Origin: Datisca glomerata
Lineage: Eukaryota > Streptophyta > Magnoliopsida > Cucurbitales > Datiscaceae
DNA: 64,000 nt
Assembly (NCBI GenBank): GCA_003255025.1
Contig: QANY01002976.1
Location: forward strand, 744,001 to 808,000
Reading direction: 5' to 3'
Below are positions 1 through 13,200 of this stretch, piece after piece. Position 1 is the first letter of the stretch. The number at the start of each line of letters is the position of its first letter. The position numbers were made by a program, and so were the translations under genes. The notes beneath the pieces were generated by a model. It did no database searches, was not told the DNA's origin, and was given only the letters and a program-made list of their open reading frames with translations.

Positions 1-198
1 ACCCTAGATTGCCTTCATCAGCATTCACGTGAAGAATCCATTGTGCTTGCAAAACTTCCATAACAAACATTATTCTTTCAATTTTGTCACTCGGCTTAAC
101 CAAATTCTTTACACTTGTATATAAGATTAAGGACAATTGTAAATACATTTAGCTGAGGCAATATATAGAATTTTATTTATTATTTCACCTTCTTTAAC

Positions 199-200
<2 letters not shown>

Positions 201-231
<31 letters not shown>

Positions 232-232
232 N
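201..232. repeat. poly-C tract ending in an ambiguous base
   Basis: An uninterrupted run of about 31 C residues ends in the only N of the window. It directly precedes the 89-bp tandem repeat. The ambiguous base and homopolymer suggest a sequencing or gap-closing limit, so the true length is uncertain. Confidence 0.9.
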
Positions 233-421
233 ACAACGGCAGTCCCTCCCTCTCTCTCATTTGAGGTGAAAAATGATTTTGTTTTTGTAAGATTAATTAG
301 ATGACTATATGATAAGAAGAAACAACGGCAGTCCCTCCCTCTCTCTGATTTGAGGTGAAAAATGATTTAGTTTTTGTAAGATTAATTAGATGACTATATG
401 AGAAGAAGAAACAACGGCAGT
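233..421. repeat. 89-bp tandem repeat, two copies plus a partial third
   Basis: The unit starting with acaacggcagtccctccctc begins at 233 and again at 322, with only a few substitutions between copies. The first bases of a third copy begin at 411 (acaacggcagtc) before the similarity ends. Period is exactly 89 bases. No coding frame is evident. Confidence 0.92.
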
Positions 422-2940
422 CAAACTTAATGGGGAACTGTTGTATGTAGTGCAGGCCTTGTTTCCATATGTTCCAATTAGCAATAACCTACTTATATAA
501 AGTTCTCTATCTTTACCATATATGATACAAGAATGAAACAAATAAAATTAATTTTTAATCTCTCATATATTTTTGTTTCATTTTTTTATCTCCCCAACAA
601 TACTTTAAGTCAAATTATAAAATGAGTCTAAATAAACTTTTAGTACCTCTAATTTATCCTTATTGTCACTTTTAGTCTCTGAAAGTTTAATTTTTGCAAT
701 CGAGTACCTCAATATGATGTCGATGTTGTTTCAATGACGTCCCTCTTTCAATCTGTAGTATGGGAAAGTGATTGAGTTTTGATTGGGACTTCACATTCAG
801 GGTTCTGAAACATTTTTGGTCCCTTAGAAATAGATTATTCATGTAGTAACTAGCTTAATTTTCAATCATAATGAATTTATATGCAAGAAGACAATGCTCA
901 TACTGGAATGACTTGGATAGAAGTTTGTCCTTGTCAGAATCCTATTATAAGAATATGCCAACTCAGCATAATATATAGGCCAATAGGAGTCGGGGTTTGG
1001 TGCACCTACATAGATTAACAGAGAGATCACATTCAAATTACTTAATTTTTTTTATCAAACGTAATTATTAGTTCAGTTGGTCATTGTGAGAATTTGTCTT
1101 CATGTAATATAGTATTCTATCACCACAATCTCTTAAAGATCTGATAAACTAGATTTGACACTAATTAAGGTTAACTTGAGGGATTAAAAGTTTATTTTTC
1201 CTCATGAAGAAAAATAGTAGTAACTTATAAAGTTGGTTTAAGAAAATAATTCCTTTTAAGAAGAAAGATCATAAGAAACGTGCAAATTCACGTTGGTTTA
1301 GCTGACAGATAATTAATGTGAGTCATAGGATTAAAAAGTTCGATGGAATTACAACTCAATTCACTTTCATGGTAAAATGAATTAACACAATAGAGCACTT
1401 TTTTAGAATATGGGCCAAAATGTCCCATTTAATGTAACTAAGTGAAATAAACTTTTCCTTCTTTGTTGAAAATTTGTTGGGACAAATGTAGACCGAATCA
1501 TTAAACACCAAAACATTATGCTTTCAAATTTTCTTAAAGAAAATTCTTATCAGTGTCTATTTATCCCAATAAAGGGATACTTTTCTTGTAAGTAGAGAAA
1601 AACCCAATTCTCCTCTCAACAAAAAAAAACACTTTTAAATATAATGTTTCAATGATTTGGGCACCCTCTTCAAATGAATCAAAACCCACAATTTCTTTTT
1701 TGACCAAATTAGGGTAAATGATTAACCTCACTACAAAAACTTCATTTTAACTTTTGCATTAATGAAGTAATGCGAAGTGTAGTGCTCAAAATCAAATGTT
1801 TTAAATAGGCTAAGTGCAAGAGACACAAGTGCCTCCATGCATATCATGTACATAATTTCACTTTTTCAATCTTTCTATTAATTCCTTAGCTTTTCATCTT
1901 TCTCAAAGTAATCCATTAGAGATCATATGGAGATCAATTCAATAATGTGGAAAATGTTAAAGAAAAGAGCCATATTAGAAAAAGGGAAAATATCAAAAGA
2001 AACGAACTAAATCAACTTTGCATGAAGATATCAATCTGTTTAGACGATATCTACGACTTTGACTCCACATTTAAAGTGATCTTCATTCATTCATTTGTAA
2101 GAATTACTAAAGATTTACTACTTCACTTACCCAAATTTGATTTTAGTTTCTCTTTGGGGTGGTGAGTTGTGTACAGAAAAAAAGACATTGAAAAAATTAC
2201 TAAATGCCTCTTTGGTTTTTGCTCATAAATTGTTAAAGCATATTGAGATACAAAATGGATTGAATAGGAGAATACGGGTTAATTTTGTGGTTTAATTGCT
2301 AAAATTTTAAAGCGTTGGGACTAAATTAGCCAAAAAAAATGTTTAAGGATTTATGATCGCAAAGTAGCCGGAGTAGATGATTGTTTTGGAGTTTAACATA
2401 AACTTAAACAAAAGGTCATAAATCAAACATCTAATCTTTCTTTGCATGAGTGCAAAAGAATATATCAATGAGCAAAAGTAGAAAGTTATTATAAACAGAT
2501 GGCACTTAAGACAATAAAATTAATAGCAATGAAACAACTAAATAATATTCATTTTAAAACTCAATTAGAGCAATAGGATGAAGATTAATATATAAGAAAT
2601 GAGTACAATAATTTCTAAAATATGTATGGAAAGTATATGCTAGAATGGAGTGAAATTTCTTACAATAATTGTAAGAGAGAAATAAATATAATAAATAGAA
2701 AACATATGACTTTTGGCATTGGATGATAGTAAGAGATGACAAATGGAAATTAGTCAAAATACCAAATAATCCCTTGTGAGTTCATAATTAAATGTTTTTT
2801 CTACGTAAAGTTTCAACAAATAACAGCAAACATAAATATCAGTATCAAGAAAGAATACTAATCCGATATAACATGTACAGTAGTATTAATTTCACTTCCT
2901 CTATTTGGTAAGACAAAAAAGAATCCTTTAAGAGAGATTA
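422..2940. other. AT-rich spacer, no gene recognised
   Basis: No convincing reading frame, RNA gene or complete mobile element is seen. The 72-codon frame at 1947-2165 resembles no family I know and has spacer-like composition. At 1729-1784 a 56-bp stretch starts CACTACAAAAAC and ends GTGTAGTG, resembling CACTA-element ends but far too short to be an element. Confidence 0.6.
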
Positions 2941-2962
2941 AGACAAAAGGCTATTTCAGTTT

Positions 2963-3037
2963 GCAGAGAGAGAGACAGAGAAAGAGAGACAGCATAGAGA
3001 GAGAGAGAAGAGAGAGAGAGAGATAGAGAGAGAGACT
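2963..3037. repeat. GA-rich microsatellite upstream of the SMXL gene
   Basis: About 75 bases are almost entirely imperfect GAGA units. Such tracts are common in plant promoters and 5' leaders, where BBR/BPC-type GAGA-binding proteins can bind. It lies about 1.5 kb upstream of the SMXL start codon; a regulatory role is inference only. CT-rich stretches follow near 3140-3160. Confidence 0.75.
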
Positions 3038-4203
3038 GAAAAAAGAACCAATAATGCTATGTAGGATAGCAGACAGAGGGGTGCTTTTTGGGTACTTGGG
3101 GAATAAAATGCTGTCTCTCTACAAGGATTGGCGTGACCAATTCTTCTCTCTCTCTTAAGAATGAAATAAATGTTTTTCTTGGTATTTATTTATACACAAG
3201 AAAACAAATTATAAGCATGAGAATAGAAATTACTGAAATTCAAAAAAGAAATTTTTTTGAATAAATAAATAAAGTAATTCTCTTTCATCTCTCATCACAT
3301 TCTGTTCTCTCTTTCCACCTCTTTCCTTTACTACCTTTTTGAATTTCTGCTGGTTTTGTCTGTCCATTCAAAGGTTGATATGTTCAAAGACACAGTGCTC
3401 TTTAAGTCATCACTTAAAATTTTGAAACCATGGGTCCCCTTTCTTTTGTGAATCCATTTCATAAATTATTCAAACAATCCTAATTTATTAAGATTAGATT
3501 ATGTATATCAACTAAATTTAAAGAGAAAATAAGTTTAAAATTTATCAAAAACTAAAAAGATGTATTCTAAGTAAATATCAATATACTCAGATCAATTTTT
3601 TCATAAAAAAATAAGAATTTATGGATATCAAATTTTAATCATGTAGGTTTAAAATTTTAATCAGTTAAAAGTATAAAATTTTATAAAAGTATAGAGCTAT
3701 AGTACATGTAATCATATTGATTTGATTCTTGTCAGTAAAATAATATTAATTACATGCATATTGTTTTGGCAGTGGATCATTAAAGAGCCTAGGATGGATT
3801 AAAATCTTCCTTTTGCAGCTTTTTATAATAATGGGGATAAGTTATCTTTTTCGGTGCATCTTTGCTATTAAAATTCCTCTTCATTGTTTTTATATATCAC
3901 TACTCCCAACAACAAAACAATTATAAAACTGTTTTGTCACTGACTAAACAACAACAAAAATACTATAACATGCCACAATATATATAGTATTACTTCGTAT
4001 ATAGAGGAAGATTGTGTGATAAAAGAGATTTTGCAGCATGTTAGCAAAAGAAAGCTAAAGTATTGAGGTGAAAAAAGGGTGTTAAAAAACAAAGAACACA
4101 GAAAGGAAAAGGAAAAATAATTGATAAATTAGTAAGAAAATATATAAAATAAAAAATTATAATCATGAAGCTAGTATAAAGGTGGCTTGGGTAAGGTCTG
4201 CAT

Positions 4204-4213
4204 TTTATAAAAG
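4204..4213 (+). promoter_or_regulatory. candidate TATA box of the SMXL gene
   Basis: TTTATAAAAG lies about 310 bases upstream of the start codon. It would put transcription start near 4240 and give a leader of about 280 bases that is rich in GA and G, a plausible plant 5' UTR. This is a sequence match only. Confidence 0.45.
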
Positions 4214-4518
4214 CCAAGCAAAAATTTCTCACACCTCTTTTATTTCAAACATCTTAATTATCTACTTGATCAACTCAAGCTTTCAAAAGCAGTACTTTGA
4301 GAGGAAGCTATTTTCTTCTTCAGCTTCCTATAAGCACTTTGAGAGAAGAAAACCAGAAGGTTTCTCTGATACTAACCTTCACCAAGGAATTAGGGGGGTG
4401 GTTTTGGAGGAAAAAAGATAGGGGGAACAAATTAGAAAGAAGAAAAAGCTTAGTCCTCAAGGAAAAGAAGGGTCTTTTGTTAAGAGGGGGTTGGGGGGGT
4501 GGGTTTTTTAGTCAAGTG

Positions 4519-7500
4519 ATGCGATCAGGAGGAAGTAGTGCAGCTCAGCAGACCCTCACAGCAGAGGCTGCTTCAGTATTGAAGCATTCCCTCAGCTTAG
4601 CGGGAAGGAGAGGCCATGCTCAGGTCACTCCTCTCCATGTGGCTGCCACTTTACTCACTTCTAGGTCAAGTCTTTTAAGAAAGGCTTGTCTTAAATCTCA
4701 CCCACACAACCATCAACCTTCTCATCATCATCATCCTCTTCATTCTAGAGCTTTAGAGCTTTGTTTCAACGTTGCACTCAATAGACTCCCAACGTCACCT
4801 TCCCCTCTCCTCCATGGCCAGCCTTGTCTCTCTAATGCTCTCATTGCTGCACTCAAAAGAGCTCAGGCTCATCAGAGAAGGGGTTGCATTGAACAACAGC
4901 AACAACAGCCACTTTTAACTGTTAAGGTAGAGTTGGAACAGCTTATTATTTCGATTTTGGATGATCCAAGTGTTAGTAGGGTTATGAGAGAGGCTGGATT
5001 TTCAAGTACTTCTGTTAAGAACAATTTAGAGGACTCTTCTTCTTCTTCAGCTAACTCCTCTGTTTTTCAGTGTTATAACAACTGTGGGGGTGTTTTCTCT
5101 TCACCTTGTTCACCTTCTCCTCCTGATTCAACCAACTTATGGCACACCCATTTCTTTTCTTACTCTTCTGAGCAAAACCCACTTTTGTTTTCCCCACCAA
5201 AGAAACTACAAATCAATCCCATCTCTGATAAATCCTCTTTAAAACAAGATATCAAGCTTGTCTTTGAGGTGCTGCTTGGGAGGGGGAGGAAGAGGAGGAA
5301 CACAGTCATAGTGGGTGATTCTATTTCCATGACTGAATGTTTTGTGTCTGAGCTAATGAGGAGAGTAAAGAAAGGAGATGATGAAGTTCCTGATGAGTTG
5401 AAATCAACCCAGTTTATTGAATTTCCATTTGCACCACTCTCTTTGAGGTTCATGAAAAGAGAAGAGGTGAAAATGAAGCTTGGTGAACTGAAACAGAAGG
5501 TGGAGTCTGTTGTGTCAAAAGGTGGAGGAGTTATCATATACACAGGAGATTTAAAATGGGTAGTTGATCACGAGGCTGCAGATTGTGATTATGGTCCAGT
5601 TAATCATGTAATTGCAGAGATAGCAAAGTTAATATCAGCTGAGAATAATGGAACTAGTGCAAATAATTCAAAGGCCACAAAGGTATGGTTAATGGGAACT
5701 GCAAGTTATCAGATATACATGAGATGTCAAATGAGACAGCCTTCTCTTGAAACACAATGGGATCTTCAAGCTGTACCTGTTCCTTCAAGTGGACTTGGTT
5801 TAAGCCTCCATGCTTCCAGGTAATTAATCTCTATTTCTTTCTCTCCATTAATTATCCATTGATGGTTACTTTTTGAAGCTTTTGTCTTGTACTTTTTTGT
5901 GTTGCCTGAGTAAGCTACACTTGGTCTGAATGAGGCCAGAATCCCTGCAAATAAAAAAAAAAGTAAGGTTGGTGAGACTGAGACAGACGACCCAGTGTCC
6001 TTCCTGTTTTCTCTTTGTTTTGTCAGGTTACATCCAAGCACTGAATAATACAGATTTTTTGTTTCAATAATTGTTTTTTACAGTCTTTACTCCCAAATTA
6101 CTTAGAAAGGAAAACATATTATATGTAACAAAAAAATCAAAATAAATACAAAAATCTTCTTTTTCCTTTTTTTATTTGTAATAGATATAAGAATCTTAAA
6201 TTTAAAATCAAAAAGTAAATAAAATAAAATTCATTTCTCAAGCTCCCGGAAAGTTTTCTCCAAACCGAATGCCAAATTTTAAGGCATTTGAGAATCCTGG
6301 TGAGGCATAAAATTTTATTCTAACAATAATTTAATTAAAGGGAAAAAAGAGTGAAGTGTTAAACATCCTAACAAGATAATTTAGAATTTTGGTGCAATTA
6401 ACACATTATTTTTATGATTCTATGGATTTCTTTAGATTATTATTTCTTTAATTTATTACAAAAATATTATGTAGTGCCGGATTCTTAATATCCATATGAG
6501 TTGTCACCATATATGATTTCACTAGATATGATAAATGAATATCTAAATAAAAAATAGACTCTATATTGGATGATCACCGTCACATATATTGTTACGTCAT
6601 ATTAGTATTGAGCATTGTGATGGTTTTTTAAAAGTTATCGTCGATAAGAACTAACTCTAAAAAGAGGGAAAAAAGTGTAAAGTGTAAAACTATTTCTCAC
6701 AAGTTCACTTAAAAAAAATTGGTAGAGAGTATGAATTGATATAATGATTAATTTCTCATACACATATCAGATGTCATGAATTCGAGTCTCACTATCGCTC
6801 AATCCGTAGAATTCGCATCTTTGACAGAAAAACATGTAGAGAAATTTTGGTACAATTATGCATCAGTTTTTATGATCCTATGCTCAGTGAATTTCTTAGA
6901 TCATTGTCTCACTCTTTCTATTTATGGAGAAATGGTCATCAATAAGAGTAAATTCTAAAACTTTTTTAACTTTGTACAGTGGCCATGATTCGAGGATAAC
7001 ATTCTCCAAATATCCATCACATCAACCTCTGGAAACAAAACCTCTCACTGGTAAAGAAGAGCAAACCAAGCTGACTTGCTGTGCAGAATGCACCTCCTAT
7101 TATGAAAAGGAACTACAACATCTCAATTCATCTCATCCAAAACAATTGCCTTCTTGGCTTCAACCTCACCGACCCGAATCCCGTTCAACGGTACATTTTC
7201 TTATCGGCAATACTCACATCTTCATTAATCTTCAATCCTTTATTTTTGCAATCCTCAATTTGGTTGCTTGAAAATTTTCAGGATGAGTTATTTGATCAGT
7301 TGAGAAGAAAGTGGAACAGATTATGCCAAAGCCTTCACCAAAATAGGCATAGTCAAAGCTTGATTGGAAAGAGTTTCTCATATGCTTCATCTTACCCGTG
7401 GTGGCCTATTCAGAACAATAGCATTTTTCATGACTCAAATTCAATCTCCTTCATTGATCCACCTCTAAAGCCTTCCCATAGTCCCAATCTAGTTCCACGG

Positions 7501-8796
7501 TTTAGAAGACAACAATCGTGCACCATCGAGTTTAATTTCGGTAATTCAGCCAAAAGAGATCAGAATGTCGAACCAAACAGGCAACCTGTCAAACCCTTGG
7601 AAAGCATGGAAGTGAAGACCACACTTGCTCTTGGCAATTCTTCCCTGTTCGGCAATTCAGAGAAAATTGATGGTTTATGCAAGCTATTGCAAGAGAATGT
7701 GCCTTGGCAATCAGAAATCATTCCTTCCATAGCGGAAGCAGTGATTGAGTCTCAGTTAACAAAGCAAGAGACTTGGGTATTGATTCAGGGGAATGATTTG
7801 GTTGGGAAAAGAAGGCTGGCTCGTGCAATTGCAGAATCGGTTTTTGGGTCTGCAGATTTTCTTCTCCAGTTGAATTTGAGAAGGGAAAACAAGGGAATCC
7901 CACATTCCGAAATCGTAAGCAGAGCCATGAAAACTAACGGAAAACTTGTGATCTTAGTGGAAGATATCGACTTTGCTGATACCCAGTTCGTCAAATTCCT
8001 CACTGATGGATTCGAGCGTGGGAATTTCGGCCAAGCTATATTTATCTTGACCAAAGACGACGATTTGACTAACTATGACGACAGAAAGAAGAACAAGGGT
8101 TCCTTAATCCAAATGACCCTAAAGGTCAATACAGGTTTTGGAGAGCTCAATTTGGATAAGAAGAGGAAAGCAGACTGGGATTTTCTAAACAAGACAAAGA
8201 ATCAAAGAATTAGTGAGAAGGAAGAAGAATCACCCCCGGTTGCTGTTGGAAATGGGAACGCGAAGAACAAGGACTTCTCGAGGCAATCAAGCTTCAACAC
8301 CCTTGATCTCAACCTTAAAGCTGAGGGAGATGAAGAAGTCGAAGAAAAAGAAGGGGAATTCAGCCCCATTTCAAGCGATTTAACGCGAGAAACAACAACA
8401 GATCTCCAATCCCCAAATGGGTTTGTTGAATCGATTGAAAACCGATTCGAAATCAACAGAAAACGGGGCCAAGAAGGGGAAATGAGGGAGATTTTCATGT
8501 CCAGAATCAGATTATCATATGCGGAGGTTTTTGGGGAAAATATTAATTTGGGGAAATTTAGTGTGGAAGAAAGGGTAATGGAAGAGATATTAGATTGGGC
8601 AGATTGTTTGGGTAACAGATTGTTTGAGAAGTGGGTGAAGGAGATTTTTGAAACGAGTTTACAAGCGGCGAGATTTGGCGGGAAGGAAGGAATGGACGTA
8701 AGGCTGTGTTTGGATGACAATGAAAAACAGATTTTGGAGGAGGGGTATATGGGTACTTGTCTACCTAAAAACATCAAAGTTGCTTTCATGGATTGA
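4519..8796 (+). CDS. SMXL4/5: SMAX1-LIKE protein, SMXL4/5 type (Clp/ATPase-like transcriptional regulator)
   Basis: Three exons: 4519-5819, 6980-7190 and 7282-8796, total 1008 residues. Introns of 1160 and 91 bases are GT-AG, in phases 2 and 0, and the frame is continuous. The start is the first in-frame ATG and gives the family N-terminus MRSGG; upstream in-frame codons lack ATG. Residues about 8-170 form the double Clp-N region ([31 protein letters not shown]). A degenerate first ATPase module lies near residue 263 (VIVGDS). The second has a Walker-A-like GNDLVGKRR at 674-682 and a Walker-B-like VILVEDID at 727-734. An EAR motif LDLNL at 845-849 is the TOPLESS corepressor contact in this family. 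Family knowledge: SMXL3/4/5 are nuclear, act redundantly in phloem formation, and are not degraded in response to strigolactone or karrikin. Consistently, no FRGKT-type degron follows the P-loop here. Assignment to SMXL4/5 rather than SMXL3 rests on remembered similarity of the N-terminal half. Confidence 0.93.
6340..6960. repeat. duplicated AT-rich segment in SMXL intron 1
   Basis: Two related stretches lie in intron 1. One at about 6340-6450 and one at about 6664-6910 share ggaaaaaag-gtgaagtgt(a)aa followed by ttttggt-caatta and tttttatgat-ctatg. The second carries extra sequence containing a tRNA B-box-like attcgagtctc. They may be copies of a small dispersed element; no ends were defined. 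Confidence 0.4.
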
Positions 8797-10256
8797 GTGG
8801 TCACTTTGTAAAATCTCTCACAAATGGGAAAAATGACCACTATGTCCTCTGTGTATTTTGTTCTCTTTTTCTTTTTTAATTATAATGTGGGGGTTTTCGT
8901 TTCCTTTTATCTTCTTAATTTTATTGTGTTTTCTATCATATTGGTGTGTTTTTTTTCTTTTTTTTATCATGCACCCGTTGAAAATTTACAATATAATAAG
9001 TAGAAATATTAAAAATGAATAATTGTAAATATGTTACTTAATTAAAAACTCATGAGTTGTCATATCATTTTCCGTCAATGTACAAAATAACTATATGAGA
9101 TTGATTTAAGTAATCAATAACTATTACCATGCTTAATAACACTTAAAGGTGAACTCATTGATAGATCACTAATGGCCATCAAATCTCTTTATATATTTGG
9201 ATGATTGCTAACCACTTAATTATTTTAGGTAAATCTACTTAATAATTCAAACTTAGTTCTAAATCACTTGATCATGTTCCTTTAATTTAACTCATCATCC
9301 ACTTTAATTTGACTAGATCATGACCATTCATATTTTGGTCCTCATAAATAATTACATGAAAAAGTGACCATATAACTCGTTTGGCTTTTTTAAGCTTCCC
9401 ACTTAAAGCCAATAACACCTTTTTCTTTTCCTTTTTTTTAAATACTCCATCCAATTAGTGAGTGAAAAGGGTTCATGATCAATGGAAAAAAAGCCAAAGG
9501 AAAAGAAATGGTGATGATTACAAACAAAATGATTGCATCAAACGGCGGATGTGGGACCTGTCTTCCTACTCCTATTCCTATTAATGAGACCATCATAATT
9601 TAATTAGTGTGTAATTAAACTACGAGTCTATATGACTATATAATCATTGCATTCTTTAGAAAATATTCAAACTTTTTTGGTTTACATTCTTATTCATGCT
9701 CTTAAGATCAATAAATGACTTTAGTTTAGGAATTTCAGTTTGTCTGATTATTGTAAGAGCATTCAAATCATTATAATTTATATTTTCTAAATTATAATGT
9801 AACTTTTACAGAAATAATAACACTATTAAAGAATTTCTAAAAAAATAATGATATTAAGTTCAATTTGCCTTATATGTTCATCATGCTAAACTTAACTAGC
9901 TTCCACATTTATATCTATGTCAATTCTACATGCGGATACCATACCCTAATGGTGCGGGAATGAATATTGTTAATGATTTTTAGATGCATATGGATATAGA
10001 TATTACATACACGAACAAATTCTAGTAGGATGAAGATATGAGGATATCCACCCAGTTTACTCAATTATGTACCTGATTAAATAGTTGATTATATGATTAT
10101 ACATATACAGTTATAGAGAGAGAGAAAGAAGGAAAAAGGCATCATAACTTTCTTTTTATGTGATATCACTTTCTTACATTTACTCCAATACTTCAAGTAG
10201 AGAAATAGTTATGATATTGTTGTACAAAATAAAACAAATCACGATCGTTAAAGGTT
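8797..10256. other. SMXL 3' flank and AT-rich spacer
   Basis: The first few hundred bases should hold the 3' UTR; a T-rich stretch follows the stop codon. Nothing else is recognisable: no reading frame above background, no RNA gene and no clear element ends. Confidence 0.6.
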
Positions 10257-13200
10257 AGGCCGGTCTAATAATTGTTGGCCTTAACCTTAGCCTGAACCCT
10301 CTCCAACAGACCATTGACCAGTCAACAGGCTAGGTCAGGCTGGCCCAGCCTGAAATATAGAGGCATAAGCCCGATCTATAGGATCAGGCTTATGGTGGAT
10401 TATCGAGCCGGGCTGAAGGGCCAACCTAGGTGTGGGGCCCTTAAAATATTCTTTTATCTAATATCACTTCGTCAAAACATCAATTTCTTTATCAATATTA
10501 AATGGTTAATATCATAATATCATTGCGTTTTGTTTTAATATTAATTTATTGTATAATTTATTTATTTTTTAATTCATTATTTAATTTATCCATTGACTTA
10601 TCCTGACTTGAAAATTTAACCTAAACACCGTTTAATTTATCACGTGCATTATCCATGAAATATCAAATTTACCCCTCTTAAAAATCACCCACCCCCTTCC
10701 CCTTCCCCTTCCCCATTCCCTCGGAAAGCCCTTCCCCCCTTCTCCCTCGCGAAGACCTTCCAGTTCTCCCATGTCCTTCTCCTTCTCCTTCACCCTCTCC
10801 CTCTCTTAACCTAGAATTTTCTATTTCAAAGTTGTTTAGCCAATTGTCAAAATTTTATTCAATTTCAGCAAATTACTACCTTTTTCGTTTCTGTTTGGGA
10901 GTCCTCATCGTGTCGTCGCCGTCCCTCTGTTCCGGTAAGCTTCTTCTCTTTTTCTTTCTGTCTCTTTAAGATCTCGGTCCCTCTCTGTTTTCTCTCTCTG
11001 CTTCTCTCTTTCTCCCTGTTTTTCTCTGTTTCTTTCTTTGTCTTTGTCCCGACATCTGCTCTTATTTTCCCTTCTGTTTCTCTTGGTCTCTATTTCTTTC
11101 TATTCAATCCTCCTTAGCATATGTTTTCCCCTTGTTGTCTTGATGATCATCAACTGATCAAATTGAGAGTTTAGAAACTATTTTGTTAAAACATTTTCCT
11201 GTATGGCTTTTGATTAAATGGTCGGCCCGATTCTTTAATTAATGCTCGGTTTTATTAACTTTGTTTTTGTACAATTTATATCCTTTTTCATTTGGTCTTG
11301 CTTATGATCTTTCTATGAGCATTGTGCTTTGATTGGTTAATTCTACATGGCCTTTGATACTCCTCTCAAATGTGTTTTGGGTAATCAATCAAATTGTGCT
11401 TTTTACACGATTAAAAGAGTTTCTTTTCATTTGAAAATCCGAAGTATGTATTTTTGTCATTCTTAAACGATGGAATAAACATTCGATTTATGAGCATTTT
11501 ACCCAAAGCAATTGATTTGAATTTTGATTGGAATTTCCTTTTGTTTGGCTGTGTTTATTTTGAAACAGTATGTCATTAATTTTATTCTGATACGATCTGA
11601 CCCGATCCGTATCAGTCTGTCTCAACCAAATTACACAAACTAAATATTGTCAAAATCACGATCCGGATCGTAGGATCGTCTAATAATATCAAAATGATCC
11701 AGATCGGATATAGAATCGGGTCAAGTAGGATTGTGGTGGGTTCGGAACAGGATCGGGTATACCCATACCTTAATTTGAGTAGTTTTTCAGGCCAACGTCA
11801 AGAATATATCATTTTTAAGAGGAAACAAATAAAAAAATAACCATCCAAATTAAAAATAAAATAAAAAATATGCGCAAAAATCATCACTCATGTGCGCCAA
11901 TGAAATTTTAAATTTTTATCCATAAAATTTATATAATATATATTGTATATAAAATATACTTCAAAAATTTTACAGGTATATAATATATTGTATATATAAT
12001 GTAAATGATCAAAATTTGGAGCTATGGCACGCGTGGCGTGAAAACTTCCTTTCGTGTGGAAATCTTTTTTTTAAAAAAAATCATACCAGGGGACTGTTTT
12101 TTATCTTTTTTATTCTTGTGGTCATTTTTTATGAACTTTCTTAGAAATTGATTATTTATTAACATACCATTTTTTGATCCAATATTATCAAATGACTAGT
12201 TGTTAAAGTCCACTTCATAAGTCTCCCTAAATCTAATTTAGTGTAATTGAAGTCATCTCATATTTATGTATTTATTAAATTTTTATAATATTCTATGGGC
12301 TTTGACTCATATCTTCTTATACAAATCTTTGATTTGTTTGTGTGTTTATGATATTAGGAAGTTGTTTTCTTAGAAAAAAATTTGTGAAAAACTTCATTTC
12401 ATAATTTCAATTTTGAGAAATTTAATAAACTAAAATTGAATTGTCTTGTTACTTTACTCATTAGAATGCTTGAGTGAGTAAATTATTTTGAGTAACTTGA
12501 AAAATTATATGTTTAGGATCAAACTTGAGTTGACTATTTTGAGATGTTATATATTTCATTCATTTATAAAATAGAATAAAACTTGTTTTCATTATTTATT
12601 TTAGTTAGAAATAGTTAATTTATCTTTTTAAGTATCACAGCTTTTTAATATTATAATTATTAATATTTGGAAGGATCTTCCGATCCTCGATCCGATTCAA
12701 AAGATCCCTCCATCGATCTGAGTTAAAAATATGATCCTGACAACCTTGCTCAGACCCATTTGATTCAGTTGACTTTCAGACAAAAAAAAATACTAATCCA
12801 ATTCAATATGACCATAATCATCATTCTTAAATAAATCTCTATATGTATATGATTTTAAAAACGTGTTTATTAGATTTATACAGAACAATCTTGTGATTAG
12901 ATATACTTAATTTCAAGTTATTAGTTGATTGCTAGATATTTTTTACTGGTCCAGGTAAGTTGGCTTCAATTTAAAGATTTTCTCAAATTAGAGTTTCAAA
13001 GATGATAGGAGGATTTTGAATTGCGAAATTATATACATGTTTAACCTTCGGGGATCGGAGCATTACAATTATTTGGCGAGCATCATGAGTAGGAGACAGC
13101 CATAATCTCTCACTCATTCCGCTATTTAACAGAAGCACTACTTGATGAAGTCATTTTCGATAAAAGAAAAACTATAAAATTTTGGTAGAAAATCAATTAG

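Noticed and set aside
1729..1784. CACTACAAAAAC...GTGTAGTG inverted ends
   Set aside because: Only 56 bp apart, without subterminal repeats or a matching 3-bp target duplication; likely chance or a minute remnant.
4297..4518. A 74-residue N-terminal extension of the SMXL protein
   Set aside because: The upstream stretch is open but starts at TTG, not ATG; the family N-terminus begins at the ATG at 4519.
5160..5543. A 127-codon minus-strand frame
   Set aside because: Antisense shadow of SMXL exon 1 with no family resemblance.
6770..6800. tRNA B-box-like attcgagtctc, possible tRNA or SINE
   Set aside because: No A box, no cloverleaf and no defined ends.
8202..8840. A 212-codon minus-strand frame
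   Set aside because: It is antisense to SMXL exon 3, whose plus-strand frame carries the conserved motifs.
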